Positions 17,329-27,098 of a stretch of DNA of 48,596 nucleotides are shown one piece after another. The stretch comes from an uncultured Opitutia bacterium. Its GTDB lineage: Bacteria; Verrucomicrobiota; Verrucomicrobiia; Opitutales; Opitutaceae. The number at the start of each line of letters is the position of its first letter. The stretch's first letter is position 1. Below the pieces are notes generated by a model. It was not told where the DNA came from and searched no databases. It saw nothing but the letters and a program-made list of their open reading frames with translations. The position numbers and the translations under genes were made by a program. The stretch covers positions 1-48,596 of the forward strand of contig CAIUOU010000201.1 in assembly GCA_903900845.1 (NCBI GenBank), given 5' to 3'.

Positions 17329-18588
17329 ATGCACCCCACCCGCCGTTCCTTTATCCGTTCCGCCGCACTCGTCGGCTTGGCCGCCGGCGGGCTCACCCGC
17401 TCCCGCGCCGCCGCCCCGGACCCGCGGGTCACCAAGGCCGAGCTCGACCGCATCCTAGGGCAGCCGGTGCTCCGCACGGACTTTCTCAACTCTCCGGTGC
17501 GCGTCGAGTCGGTGGACCTGCTGCGCAACGGAAAGCACTACCTCCTGCGCACGCGGTCCGCCGACGGTCTCGAGGTGATCACGGTACCGAACCCTTCCCG
17601 GATGGCCGAATCATTCCCGGTGTTCCTGAAAAACATCCGCCCGGTCTTCCTCCGACAGGATGCCCGCCGCCTCGAAGATCTCCTCTGGGACGCCTACCGC
17701 CACGGATCCAACTACAAGCTGCAGGGGATCGCGCTGTGGTCCGGCGTGGCCGCGATCGAGATGGCGCTGCTGGAACTTTTGGCGCGCACCGCGCGGCGCC
17801 CGGTGGCGGACCTTTTCGGCGGCGCGATCCGGCGCGACATCCCCGTCTACTACGCGAGCAGCAACCGCGGCAACCGTCCCGAGGAGGAGATCGAGCACCT
17901 CCGGAAACTGGTGGCCGGCTCGGGGGTGAAGGCGCTGAAGTTCCGCGTCGGCGGCCGGATGAGCCGCAACGCCGACTCCCTGCCCGGCCGCACGGAGGCG
18001 CTCATTCCCCTCGTGCGGAAATCCTTCGGGGACGGCTTCACGCTCTATGCCGACAGCAACAGTTCCTACGATGTGCCCGAGGCGATCCGGATCGGCCGGC
18101 TGATGGAGGCCCACGGCTACGCTTTCTATGAGGAACCTTGCCCGTTCGACTGGCACTGGGAAACCAAGGAGGTCGCTGACGCGCTCAACCTGCCCGTGGC
18201 CGGCGGCGAGCAGGAGTTCAGCCTGCGGAACTGGCAATGGATGATCGAGCACCGCGGCGTGGACATCGTGCAGCCCGACCTGCACTACGGGGGTGGTTAT
18301 GTGCGCGCCACCCAGGTCGCCCGCATGGCGGCCGCCGCAGGTATGACGGTGGTGCCGCACATGTCGGGCGGCGGACTAGGCTACCTGGACGTCGTCCACT
18401 TCGCCTCGTTCACGCCGAACATCGGTCCGTTCATGGAGTTCAAAGGGAACGCCGAACTGCCGGTCGCCTGCGAGACGTCGTCGCTCCGCTGCGAGGAAGG
18501 CCGCGTGCGCTGCCCGAACGGCCCCGGTTTCGGCGTGGAGATCGAACCCGCGTTCGTGAAGGCCGCGCGGGTCGTCACCCTGGCCTGA
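17329..18588 (+). CDS. Tat-exported enolase-superfamily protein (mandelate racemase/muconate lactonizing type)
   Basis: 419 residues. A twin-arginine signal (TRRSFIRSAALVGLAAGG) precedes the enolase fold. The N-terminal capping domain is followed by the barrel, with LKFRVGGR (a lysine on strand 2), the metal-site acids in YADSNSSYD, FYEEPCPFDW and GGEQEF, and a histidine in VVPHMSGGGLG. These fit acid-sugar dehydratases and racemases. Export is odd, since most family members are cytoplasmic; Tat-exported copies do occur in this phylum. The substrate cannot be read. Confidence 0.88.
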   Translation: MHPTRRSFIRSAALVGLAAGGLTRSRAAAPDPRVTKAELDRILGQPVLRTDFLNSPVRVESVDLLRNGKHYLLRTRSADGLEVITVPNPSRMAESFPVFLKNIRPVFLRQDARRLEDLLWDAYRHGSNYKLQGIALWSGVAAIEMALLELLARTARRPVADLFGGAIRRDIPVYYASSNRGNRPEEEIEHLRKLVAGSGVKALKFRVGGRMSRNADSLPGRTEALIPLVRKSFGDGFTLYADSNSSYDVPEAIRIGRLMEAHGYAFYEEPCPFDWHWETKEVADALNLPVAGGEQEFSLRNWQWMIEHRGVDIVQPDLHYGGGYVRATQVARMAAAAGMTVVPHMSGGGLGYLDVVHFASFTPNIGPFMEFKGNAELPVACETSSLRCEEGRVRCPNGPGFGVEIEPAFVKAARVVTLA

Positions 18589-18618
18589 CGCCCCGCGCGG
18601 ATCACGGAGCCCGCCGGT

Positions 18619-20850
18619 TCATCCGGCGACCTGCAGCACCAGATCCCGGCAGGCCTTAAGGTCGGTCTTACCGGTGCCCAGCATGGGGATCTTTTCCACG
18701 CGCTGGATGATCTTCGGCACCCAGAGATTCGGCACGCCGCTTGCCGCGAGCCGCGACCGCAAATCCTCGAGGCTCACCTCGCGCGTCGTCAGCAGCACGA
18801 GCGCCTCGCCCTTGGCGACGTCCGGCACCCCCGAGACGAACACCGTGGGCGTCTCGCCATTTTCCCAGCCCATGACCCGCTCGATCGCCTGCTCGACGGT
18901 GCCATGCGGAACCATCTCGCCTCCGATCTTGGAGAAGCGGGACGGGCGGCCCTCGATGTAGAGAAAACCATCGTCATCGAAGCGCCCGAGATCGCCCGTG
19001 ACGAACCAGCCGTCCTGGAAGGCCGCGGCCGTCTTGGCCGGGTCGTCCAGGTATCCGCCGAAGACATTGGCCCCGCGGAGGAGCAGCAGACCGGTCGCCG
19101 TGAGCGGCAGATCGGCGCGCGTTTCCGGATCTATGATACGCGCGGTCAACCCCGGCATCAGGCGGCCGACGGAACCCGCGCGCTTGCCCGGTTGATGCTC
19201 GTTGGTCGAGAAGACCAGCGGGGGATCGGGCTGGTTGATGTTGGCCACCGGGGTGGTCTCCGTGAGGCCGTACCCCTGCAGGATCTCAAGATGGAAGTTC
19301 TCCAGGAATCCCCGGTGCAGATCCTCCGGCAGCCGCTCCGCGCCGGTCACCACCAGATCGAGCGAGCGCAGCTCCGCGGGTTTCGCCTTCTTCAGCACCG
19401 GGCGGATGAAGGTGGGCGCCCCCAGCATGACCGTGACGCCCTCCGCCGCGATCGCGTCGATAATCCGGCGCGTGTCGAGCGGGCTGGGCACGGTGACCAC
19501 CGCGCAGCCCCGCATCATCGGGTACCAGAGCGTCGCGAGGAACCCGAAGCTATGGAAGATCGGGAGGCAGCCGAGCAGCGTGCACGTCTCGGGCATCACG
19601 GAAAGCGAGGAGACCTGCGCGCAATTCGCCAGGATGTTGCGGTGGGTGAGCACGACACCCTTGGGCTCGCCCGAACTGCCGCTGGTGAAGAGCAGGCCGG
19701 CTTCCTCCCCGTCACCCTCCCGGGGAAGTCCGAGCAGACCGGCGCACCATTGATTGGGCAGCAGCAGTGCCGCGAGCATCCACGGTACCATCGCGCGCTT
19801 CCCGCCGGCCGCCTCGATCTCGGACTTCAAATCCAACGTGCGCTCGGGCCAGGGAAAGCCGGGCACCTTTTCCCGCATGACGGTGGCCGAAAGCACGGTG
19901 CCCACGCCTCCGATGCGCATGCTGGCCTCCAGTGCGGCGCGCCCGGCGGTGAAGTTGAGATTCACCGGCACCTTGCCCGCGGCGACGACCGCCAGATTCG
20001 CGATGAAGCCGCCGATGCCCGGCGGGAGCACGATGCCGACGCGACGCTCGGGCACGGTAGCGCGGATCCGGCGGCCCAGCACGGCGGCCGCGGCATAGAG
20101 CTGGCTGCAAGTGAGCACGCGGCGCTCGGTCGTGCGGTCCACGACCGCGACCCGCCGCGGATGACGGGTGAGCATGCGCACGCACTCGCGTCCCAGGTGA
20201 CGCCGTAAGGCAGGCCGCTCGTGGAAGGCGCGTTCGCCTAGATCCAGCAGCTCGCGGCGGGCCCACGCGACAGTGGCCGCGGCCGCCGGCACCGGACGAC
20301 CGAAGGCGATGAAGACCGGCGTGGGCAGGAGACGCGGCGACTTCCAGAGGTACTTGTTTCCCGCGAACGAAAACACGGAGCCCCACACCCCGTCGATCGA
20401 CGCGGCCAGCACGGGCGCACCCGCCTGACGGGCGATGACCTCGAAGCCTCTTTGCAGCTGCATCAGCTGACCGGTACGGGAAATGTGCCCCTCGGGGCAA
20501 AGACCGACGACCTCGCCGGCCTGGAGCGCCGCGGCGGCTGCCCGTAAGCCCTCCCGGGGCTGCTGGGCAGAGATCCCGATGCAGCCCGAGATCTCGAAAC
20601 ACCAGTTGAGAAACGGGGTTCGCCGCAGCCCGTGGTAGGCGACGAAACGGATCGGGCGCGGGCAAGCCAACTGCAGCACGATCACGTCGACGTACGAGAT
20701 GTGGTTGCAGAGGAGCAGGACGCCGCCTTCGCGGGGGAAATGCTCGAGGCCGCTGGAACGAACCCGGTAGAGCAGCCGGGCGACCAGACTGGCTGACAGT
20801 TCGAGGTAATACGGCAGCCGGGAACGCCGCCGCGGGAACGGGAGGGGCAT
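18619..20850 (-). CDS. aas: Bifunctional acyltransferase / acyl-ACP synthetase (Aas-like)
   Basis: 743 residues. Residues ~35-215 form a PlsC-type acyltransferase with NHISYVD (catalytic Asn49-His50...Asp55) and CPEGHISRTG. Residues ~225-740 form an AMP-dependent acyl-activating enzyme with the P-loop LFTSGSSGEPKGVVLTH, the GYGLTE core and TGDLGRFDDDGF. The order and length match E. coli Aas (719 residues), which re-acylates 2-acyl-glycerophosphoethanolamine using activated fatty acid. It should act at the inner membrane in phospholipid repair. No LplT-type transporter domain or neighbour is present. Confidence 0.92.
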   Translation of the reverse strand: MPLPFPRRRSRLPYYLELSASLVARLLYRVRSSGLEHFPREGGVLLLCNHISYVDVIVLQLACPRPIRFVAYHGLRRTPFLNWCFEISGCIGISAQQPREGLRAAAAALQAGEVVGLCPEGHISRTGQLMQLQRGFEVIARQAGAPVLAASIDGVWGSVFSFAGNKYLWKSPRLLPTPVFIAFGRPVPAAAATVAWARRELLDLGERAFHERPALRRHLGRECVRMLTRHPRRVAVVDRTTERRVLTCSQLYAAAAVLGRRIRATVPERRVGIVLPPGIGGFIANLAVVAAGKVPVNLNFTAGRAALEASMRIGGVGTVLSATVMREKVPGFPWPERTLDLKSEIEAAGGKRAMVPWMLAALLLPNQWCAGLLGLPREGDGEEAGLLFTSGSSGEPKGVVLTHRNILANCAQVSSLSVMPETCTLLGCLPIFHSFGFLATLWYPMMRGCAVVTVPSPLDTRRIIDAIAAEGVTVMLGAPTFIRPVLKKAKPAELRSLDLVVTGAERLPEDLHRGFLENFHLEILQGYGLTETTPVANINQPDPPLVFSTNEHQPGKRAGSVGRLMPGLTARIIDPETRADLPLTATGLLLLRGANVFGGYLDDPAKTAAAFQDGWFVTGDLGRFDDDGFLYIEGRPSRFSKIGGEMVPHGTVEQAIERVMGWENGETPTVFVSGVPDVAKGEALVLLTTREVSLEDLRSRLAASGVPNLWVPKIIQRVEKIPMLGTGKTDLKACRDLVLQVAG

Positions 20851-20887
20851 AGATTACGCAGAGCTTTTCGCGCCCCTTCGCAAACGA

Positions 20888-21547
20888 TCAAAGCATTTCT
20901 GCCCGGCCTTGGGCGGGGCTTACGCCGGAACGAAGGTCCGTCGCCAAGGCCGCGAATCCGGGAAATTCATGCTCCAACCTTCGGGTGTCGACCCGGTGCC
21001 TCTCCACCTCGGCCAACGCCCGTTCGATCTCCAGGGCAAGGCTCGGCCGGTCGGTGCCGTAAACGCGCAGCTTGAGCTCCGCCCGCGAATACGGTGCGCG
21101 ACCTGACTGCGCCCCCGCCAGCCACGCCGCCTCGGTAACCTGATCGTCCCTCCCGCACAGGTACCAAGCCTCGATCGCGGGCACCGCTACCCCGACCGAC
21201 CGCAGGACGCGCTCCCGCCCGTTGATGGCGGGAAACCGCCGCGTCGTTTGCCGGTGGACCGCGCGCAGCCGGCACATCCGGCAATGTGGATGGAAATATC
21301 CAGGACGATCATGCTCCGCGGTGTGCACCACGGAATCATCAGCGTCGACCACCACCACCAGCGCGTCGGCGTCGGTGTTGAAGTGCAGGTGTCTCAACAC
21401 GGCCGGCATCACCTGCGCAACGTTCGGCCAGCCCCGCGCGCGGTAGCCGGGCCCCACGAAGTCCAGCGGTCGCCGCAGCACCGCCGCGACGAGCACCCGG
21501 AGCGCCGCCTCGTCCGCGGGCGACTCGCTCAGGAGTGCGACCTTCAT
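20888..21547 (-). CDS. DUF4276/Toprim-like partner protein of the upstream ATPase
   Basis: 219 residues, starting MKVALLSESPADEAAL. The start ATG overlaps the ATPase stop (ATGA). Acidic positions fit a Toprim-like metal site: Glu8 and Asp12-Glu13 at the first strand, DADD (68-71) after a hydrophobic strand (ALVVVVDADD). The motif PAIEAWYL with Glu126 is typical of DUF4276 proteins. Between them sits a His/Cys cluster (HPHCRMC, Cys89 and Cys92) that may bind zinc. Toprim-type proteins encoded with OLD-like ATPases act as nucleases in anti-phage systems such as PARIS and Gabija, so a nuclease effector role is inferred. The longer frame upstream is rejected because it runs into the ATPase. Confidence 0.6.
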   Translation of the reverse strand: MKVALLSESPADEAALRVLVAAVLRRPLDFVGPGYRARGWPNVAQVMPAVLRHLHFNTDADALVVVVDADDSVVHTAEHDRPGYFHPHCRMCRLRAVHRQTTRRFPAINGRERVLRSVGVAVPAIEAWYLCGRDDQVTEAAWLAGAQSGRAPYSRAELKLRVYGTDRPSLALEIERALAEVERHRVDTRRLEHEFPGFAALATDLRSGVSPAQGRAEML

Positions 21548-22521
21548 CGCTCCTCGGGAACGCCCCCCAGGATTCCGCTGAACCACATGTCGCCGAGCGA
21601 GCCCTCCTGCAGCAACTCGGGCAGGTCGGGACGATCCGACAGCCGCTCGAAGCGCGCCGCCCGGCCCACCTTCTGCGAGATGATCACTTCCTCCGGGTGG
21701 TCCCGGAAAAGATCAATGAAGTAGGGCGAGTGGGACGTGGTCAGCACTTGCACCGGCTCCCGGCCGTCGACGGGGTAGGCCAGCCGGTAAAGCAGATCCC
21801 TCACCTGGCGCAGCGTGCGCGGATGGAGGCCACGATCAATCTCCTCGATGCACAACAACCGCGGCGGCCGCGGATCGAAAGCCAGCGCCAGCAATCCGAG
21901 AAGGTAGAGCGTGCCCTGGGACAACTCGGACGCCGGTAGCACCGCGCCCTCGACCAGTTGGAGGGACAATCCGACCAAGCCTTCCGGCCGGTCCTCGATC
22001 AGCAGCGCGCGAAACTCGGGCATCAGACGCAGCGCCTCCGCGACCAACCCCGCGAAGGCCGCCGGCTGCTCCCGCTGGAGATGAGATAGCACCGCGGCAA
22101 GGTTTCCGCCGTCCCGCGCCAGCTCCGCGCCGTCCTCACGCCGGCCCGGGCCGGCCAGCGCGTCATGGTCGAGCACGTAGCCGCGCACCGTCGAGAGCCG
22201 CCACCGCAGGTCACCCCATCGTCCCCCCCCTGCCGGCTCCAAACGCAGCGTGTCGCACACGGCGTCGGACTCACACCCGAGCTTCACGCGCAGGCCGTCG
22301 AACGGCGGGTCGAACCCGAACTCGATCTCCGGTCCCGCCATCTCGCGCCTGAAAGGCACCTCGCTCACCGGAAGCGCGGACAGAGTCCGCAGACGCAGGA
22401 TGGCCTCCATGAGGCTCGTTTTGCCGCTGCCATTGGGACCAACGACGAGATTGAAAGGCGCGAGCGACACACGCGTGTCCCGGAGGGCCCGGAACCGGTG
22501 GAAGGCGATGGACGCGATCAC
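21544..22521 (-). CDS. OLD/SMC-like AAA ATPase (AAA_21), candidate defence sensor
   Basis: 325 residues. Walker A GPNGSGKT is at 28-35. The ABC-type signature SELSQGT is at 198-204, Walker B RLLCIEEID is at 221-229 and the switch histidine is in TTSHSPYFID (His264). A short central region replaces the coiled coil of SMC proteins. The early motif FRALRD and the RLHP-like GLHPRTLR are typical of the AAA_21/RecF-like group found in OLD nucleases, Septu and PARIS. It is the first gene of a two-gene unit with the Toprim-like gene. The module stands alone between house-keeping genes, with no visible integrase. Confidence 0.85.
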   Translation of the reverse strand: MIASIAFHRFRALRDTRVSLAPFNLVVGPNGSGKTSLMEAILRLRTLSALPVSEVPFRREMAGPEIEFGFDPPFDGLRVKLGCESDAVCDTLRLEPAGGGRWGDLRWRLSTVRGYVLDHDALAGPGRREDGAELARDGGNLAAVLSHLQREQPAAFAGLVAEALRLMPEFRALLIEDRPEGLVGLSLQLVEGAVLPASELSQGTLYLLGLLALAFDPRPPRLLCIEEIDRGLHPRTLRQVRDLLYRLAYPVDGREPVQVLTTSHSPYFIDLFRDHPEEVIISQKVGRAARFERLSDRPDLPELLQEGSLGDMWFSGILGGVPEER

Positions 22522-22564
22522 GTCCCGAACATGGACCGCGCCGGCGCCAAGGCAACGCCGCGCG

Positions 22565-25558
22565 TCACTTCGGCGCGCCGATGATACGCTGCAGAAAATC
22601 CCCAGCCTTCTCCGACACCCCGGGTCTGCCCGCCGCCAGCCTCGCCAGACGAGCCGTCAGCTCCGCGCAGTCCGGTTGCGCCGGCGTGCCCGCGATTCGC
22701 AGCGGAAGACGACAGGTCCCGTAACCAAGGTCGTCGACGTCCCCGTCCAGCAGCCCGAGGTGACGCAAAAGGTCGCCCTGCCTCCCTCGCGCGCGAAGCG
22801 AGAGCTCAAACGCGAGGGAGTCGTCGAGCACGCCCGCATCGCCCCGGCCGAGCAGCGAGCCAGCTCCGCCCAGCCGCAGTTCCGGGGCGATGAGAATGAA
22901 CTCGCGCAGCGCCAGGTTGCGCGCGGCATCCCGGCTGATGACGAAGCTGAGTTGGTCGAAGGGTATGGTGCCCAGGCTGGCGGCGAACTCGGCCACCGCC
23001 TGAGCGCGGCTGGCGACGACCGGAGGCTCCTTCCTTCCCGTCAAACCGCCCAGCGTGCTTCCCGCGGCCGCGATCATTCCGGCCACCTTTCCGCCGCCGC
23101 TAGCGACCGCACCGGCTTTCACTGGCAGACCCCGGAAAACTCCCCCACGGCTGCTGACCAGCACCTCCCCTGCCACCGCGTCCGGCAACCCGTCGAGTTC
23201 GGCTGCGCGCCCGCGCAGACGACTGCTCACCATGAAACTGCCCTCGAGCGTCGCGGGCTTTCCACCGGAGGCCACGCGAAACCAAGGTCCGGGATCGAAT
23301 TCGCGCACCTCGACCTGCACTTCTGCCGCATAAGGATCCGGTCGCCCTGCCTCGAAGGCCAGCGCCCCGGAGAGCGTTGCGCGGCCGCGATCCCCCAGGG
23401 AACCCCGGAGCGCCTCCAAGCGCACCTTCCCCGCGTCCAACTCCAGGTTACCCCTGACATCCCGGGCCTGCAGCGCCTCGCCCCGCACGACTTCGGCGAG
23501 ATCTATCTCCACCCTTCCTTCCCAGTCCAACCAGGGCGGCGCCTTCGGCACTGAAACCGCAACCGGAACCGCCGTGGGTGATGAGGCCTTCGGATTCGTT
23601 GGTTTCAGCAACACGGCCAGCGCCTCGCCATCCGCCACGTGCACGACTCCGCCGGTGAGTCGCGCCTCGACGCGACCGCCCGGGGAACCCGCCCGCGGCA
23701 CAAACTCTCCCGTGAGTTTAAAGTCGGAGACACGGCCGTCCTTCGTCCACCGCACCGGCGCCGAGATGAAGACCTTGCCCGCGCGGTCGATCCCGGCGCG
23801 CAGGTCGACCGCCACCGCCGGCAGCTCCACCGCCGCCGGGCCGCCGCGCAAGCGCTCGGTCCGCAATTCGGCCTGCACGTTCCGATCGAACCCCAGCGTA
23901 GCGGCCAGTTTGGCGGTGAGGTCTCCGGCCGTGATCGCGAGACGTCCCTCCGACCACGGTTGCCGCGCCACCGCCGCGAGATCGAGACGCAGGTTGCCCT
24001 CGGCTTTCACCGGCTGGTCCGGCCCGGCGAGTCGGCCGAGGCGCAGCTCTCCCTTCGCCAGATCCTGGCCGAGCGCGCGCAACGCCAGGGTTTCCACCCG
24101 GGCCTGCCAGCCGCCGGACCGGAGCGTGGCCGACCCCGTCAAGGTGAGTTCCCCGCCCTTCACGAGCCGATGCCCCCCGCGCGCGACCGCAAGCGCGCCG
24201 CACGTCACCGCACGAACGGTGCGTAATAAGAGAGCGCCATCCGCGACGTCCGCCGCGATCTCGCCGCTCCAGTCGCCGCCATCGACCTCCACGCCAGCGG
24301 CCCACGGCGCCAGCCAGGACGTCGGCACCCCTTCGATCCGGATCCGCGCCAGCTCGCCGTTCGGCGCCAGCGGGAACCATTCATGCCGCGCGGGGTTCAC
24401 GGTGAACGGCTGGGTCACCTCGATACTCAGCACCGGGCGCCTGCTCTCCGCCCGCGCGGACAACCGCGCGATCGAAATCACCCCCGCCCTCCAGCCAGCG
24501 TCGAAATCCGCGCGTAAGTTCACTTCACCGACCGCCTGCAACTCCGGCTTCAGGACCTCGAGAGCCCGCAGCCCCAACGTGATTTTCCCCGCCGCCCGTG
24601 GCGCGAACGCAACCGGGTCGATCTCGAGCGACCCCTCGCCGCGCGCCGTGAATCCGGGCAGGGCGACGCCGAGCGCGAGGGGCGCAAGATCGGCGGACGC
24701 CAGGTCGAGTCTCCAGCTGCCGCGCACGCGGTCATCCGCCGGGCGGAGCTCCCCCGACACCTCGAGGACCGCGTGACGCGGCGTGGCCAGCGCGAGCCGG
24801 TAGCCTTCGCTTTCGCGTTCGCGGAAAACACGGGCTTCGGTCGAGAGCGTGGCCCCTCCCGGAAACGCGTCGCCCCGCGCCTTCGACTCCAGGTTGACCA
24901 CCACTTCGGAAAAAGCTCTCGGGCCTGACATCCGGGCCCGCAACGAGCCAGCAGTCGCGAAAGAACCGATCCGCGGGTCACCGCTGTCCCAGCCAAGCAC
25001 CACCTCCACCTTGCCCTCGCGTCCGTCGGCAAAGCCTCCACCCCGCGCGGAGAAAACCACGGGCGCCGTCCGCCCGGGCAAAGCGAGCTTTCCGGCGACG
25101 TCGACCCCGTCGAGCGACACATTCACCGGCAACCGCGCTCGCCGCAGCACCCCCGCCAGAGCAACCGCGGGCGGCACGGTTGTTCCGGGCGCCCCGGGAA
25201 CCGTCGCTGGCACGGACGCAACCGCCGGGCGCTCCCGCGCATTGATAGCGAGGTCCCGCATGCGCACCGCCCGGACCGCCACGGCGCGATCCCAAAACAG
25301 GTCCGGCACACTGAACTCGAGCTCCACCTCCGGCGCCGCCACGTCGAGCGACAGCCCCACCCACTTCAGGCCGGCGAGCCGTAAGCTCCCCCACCCGAGG
25401 CCTACTCGCTCCACGGCCAGCCCCCACTCCGGTCGGTTCGCTAACATCCGCCTGGCCAGACCGGTTTGCACGGAGGGCAAGAGCAGCAAAAAGAACGTGG
25501 CGACCATGGCGGCGGCCAACCCAGCTAGAAAAAAAAGCAGGCGGCGGGGCGGACGCAT
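22565..25558 (-). CDS. AsmA-like large envelope protein
   Basis: About 997 residues. The N-terminus MRPPRRLLFFLAGLAAAMVA carries one membrane anchor; an ATG six codons further upstream (25576) is also possible. The rest is a long chain of predicted beta strands with repeated GxLxLD..A / LTGSATL-type stretches, followed by an AsmA_2-like C-terminus (GTCRLPLRIAGTPAQPDCAE). Family members (AsmA, TamB, YhdP) form periplasmic grooves that move phospholipid towards the outer membrane. That role here is inference. The stop is 43 bp from the ATPase start on the same strand. Confidence 0.75.
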   Translation of the reverse strand: MRPPRRLLFFLAGLAAAMVATFFLLLLPSVQTGLARRMLANRPEWGLAVERVGLGWGSLRLAGLKWVGLSLDVAAPEVELEFSVPDLFWDRAVAVRAVRMRDLAINARERPAVASVPATVPGAPGTTVPPAVALAGVLRRARLPVNVSLDGVDVAGKLALPGRTAPVVFSARGGGFADGREGKVEVVLGWDSGDPRIGSFATAGSLRARMSGPRAFSEVVVNLESKARGDAFPGGATLSTEARVFRERESEGYRLALATPRHAVLEVSGELRPADDRVRGSWRLDLASADLAPLALGVALPGFTARGEGSLEIDPVAFAPRAAGKITLGLRALEVLKPELQAVGEVNLRADFDAGWRAGVISIARLSARAESRRPVLSIEVTQPFTVNPARHEWFPLAPNGELARIRIEGVPTSWLAPWAAGVEVDGGDWSGEIAADVADGALLLRTVRAVTCGALAVARGGHRLVKGGELTLTGSATLRSGGWQARVETLALRALGQDLAKGELRLGRLAGPDQPVKAEGNLRLDLAAVARQPWSEGRLAITAGDLTAKLAATLGFDRNVQAELRTERLRGGPAAVELPAVAVDLRAGIDRAGKVFISAPVRWTKDGRVSDFKLTGEFVPRAGSPGGRVEARLTGGVVHVADGEALAVLLKPTNPKASSPTAVPVAVSVPKAPPWLDWEGRVEIDLAEVVRGEALQARDVRGNLELDAGKVRLEALRGSLGDRGRATLSGALAFEAGRPDPYAAEVQVEVREFDPGPWFRVASGGKPATLEGSFMVSSRLRGRAAELDGLPDAVAGEVLVSSRGGVFRGLPVKAGAVASGGGKVAGMIAAAGSTLGGLTGRKEPPVVASRAQAVAEFAASLGTIPFDQLSFVISRDAARNLALREFILIAPELRLGGAGSLLGRGDAGVLDDSLAFELSLRARGRQGDLLRHLGLLDGDVDDLGYGTCRLPLRIAGTPAQPDCAELTARLARLAAGRPGVSEKAGDFLQRIIGAPK

Positions 25559-25683
25559 GACAGAGGGAGTCGACATCGGCACGACGGCCTTGTTTCCGGA
25601 ACGTAGAACGCGCCCCTCTCATCAGCAAGCACCCCGAGAAGTCTTGCCCCGCACCCGACGAGCAGGCCGGCTCGAGTCGCCGC

Positions 25684-26463
25684 ATGAAGACAAAGCTGAT
25701 TACCCTGCTCCTTTCCGGCCTGGCGCTGTCCATGGCAGCCGCCTCCGAGCCGCTCACGCTGCGGGTGATGACTTTCAACATCCACCACGGTGAGGGAATC
25801 GACGGCCGCCTCGACCTGGAACGGATCGCCCGCGTGATCACCGACGCCCGCGCGGACCTGGTCGGCCTGCAGGAAGTGGACCGCGGCGTCGAGCGCACCC
25901 AGCGCCGCGATATTCCCACGGAGCTCGCCCGGCTGACGGGCCTCGCCGTGCGGTTCGAGAGCAATCTTCCGCATCAGGGCGGCGAGTATGGCAACGCCGT
26001 CCTATCACGTTTTCCGGTGAAAACATCGCGGAACACGCGGTTCCGAGCACCGCGTCCCGGCGAGCAACGCGGCTTCCAGGAGGTGACGGTACAAGTGGGC
26101 GGCCGTGAACTGCTGTTCATCAACACGCACCTCGATTTCCGGTCCGGCGACGAGGAGAGGTTGGCCAGCGTGGATGAACTGCGCCTGGCGGTGACCGCAG
26201 CCGGATCTAAGCCCGTGATCGCGGCCGGGGATTTCAACGCCGTTCCAGGCAGCGCGCCCATCCTGCGGCTGGCGGAGTTCCTGCGGGACGCATGGCCGGC
26301 GGTCGGGAAAGGTCAGGGCTTCACCATCCCGGTGCGGAAGCCCGTCCGGCGCATCGACTACCTCTGGTACACCCCTGGAGCGCTCACCCCGATGAGCGCC
26401 GCCGTGATCTCCACCAACGCCTCTGACCACCTGCCCGTGCTGGTGGAGTTCCGGCTTAACTGA
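25684..26463 (+). CDS. Exported endonuclease/exonuclease/phosphatase-family protein
   Basis: 259 residues with a signal peptide (MKTKLITLLLSGLALSMAAA). The EEP fold is complete: MTFNIHHG (metal Asn), GLQEVD (catalytic Glu), FINTHLDF, AAGDFNAVPGS (Asp-Asn) and the terminal SDHLPVLVEF (Asp-His pair). Extracytoplasmic members are usually phosphodiesterases acting on lipids or sugar phosphates, rather than DNA-repair enzymes. The substrate is unknown. It is divergent from the AsmA-like gene. Confidence 0.9.
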   Translation: MKTKLITLLLSGLALSMAAASEPLTLRVMTFNIHHGEGIDGRLDLERIARVITDARADLVGLQEVDRGVERTQRRDIPTELARLTGLAVRFESNLPHQGGEYGNAVLSRFPVKTSRNTRFRAPRPGEQRGFQEVTVQVGGRELLFINTHLDFRSGDEERLASVDELRLAVTAAGSKPVIAAGDFNAVPGSAPILRLAEFLRDAWPAVGKGQGFTIPVRKPVRRIDYLWYTPGALTPMSAAVISTNASDHLPVLVEFRLN

Positions 26464-26526
26464 GCCCGGCGCGACCGCGGGCATGGTTCCATAACCGCAG
26501 GTCTCCGGAGACGACGAAGCGGCCCC

Positions 26527-27009
26527 TCACGGCTGGAGGCGACGTTCCACCTCCACCAGGCGCGTGATGTAGGCGGTGAAGTCAGGGTCCTCCCCTTGGA
26601 GCAGCCCCGGCAGGGCGTCGCGAAACTCGGAGCGGCGCACCCACTCTCGCATGTAATCCTCCCAGGACTGCCAGAGCCGACGGGCCTGTTTTCCCATCCT
26701 CTCCTCGTACACGAGCAAGTAAGCACGCTCGAAGAGCGACACCAGGATGCCGAAGATCGCCAATCGCCGCTCCTTCTGGTCCTCGGTCAACTCGTGCGGG
26801 ACTCCGTCGAACCGCAGGAGATGCAGATCGGAGTTGTCCAAAACGAGTTTCAGGAACTCGCGGTACTCGTCGGACAAGCGCTGGAAAATCTCCTCCTCCT
26901 CGCTCTGCCGCTCACGCCGCTGCTCGAAGATGAAGATCGCGATGGCGAACGGCAGCCCGACCACCGTGACCATGTAACTCAAAACCTCCCACGTCTCGCG
27001 CATGTCCAT
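26527..27009 (-). CDS. Small single-span membrane protein of unknown function
   Basis: 160 residues from [10 protein letters not shown]. One membrane helix at about 10-28 ([20 protein letters not shown]) is followed by a charged, helical cytoplasmic domain ([20 protein letters not shown]). The part [20 protein letters not shown] may be an amphipathic or second membrane-associated helix. Proteins of this plan, with a membrane anchor plus about 120 helical residues, are widespread and uncharacterised. The longer frame upstream is not protein-like. It is divergent from the Fur-like gene. Confidence 0.65.
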   Translation of the reverse strand: MDMRETWEVLSYMVTVVGLPFAIAIFIFEQRRERQSEEEEIFQRLSDEYREFLKLVLDNSDLHLLRFDGVPHELTEDQKERRLAIFGILVSLFERAYLLVYEERMGKQARRLWQSWEDYMREWVRRSEFRDALPGLLQGEDPDFTAYITRLVEVERRLQP

Positions 27010-27098
27010 CAGGGGAAACTGGCGATCCCTGCCCCAGAACGCGAGCCGCCACCGGATCGCCGCCGGGGCTCCGCCCCATAGGCGGCAATGGTCGCGGG

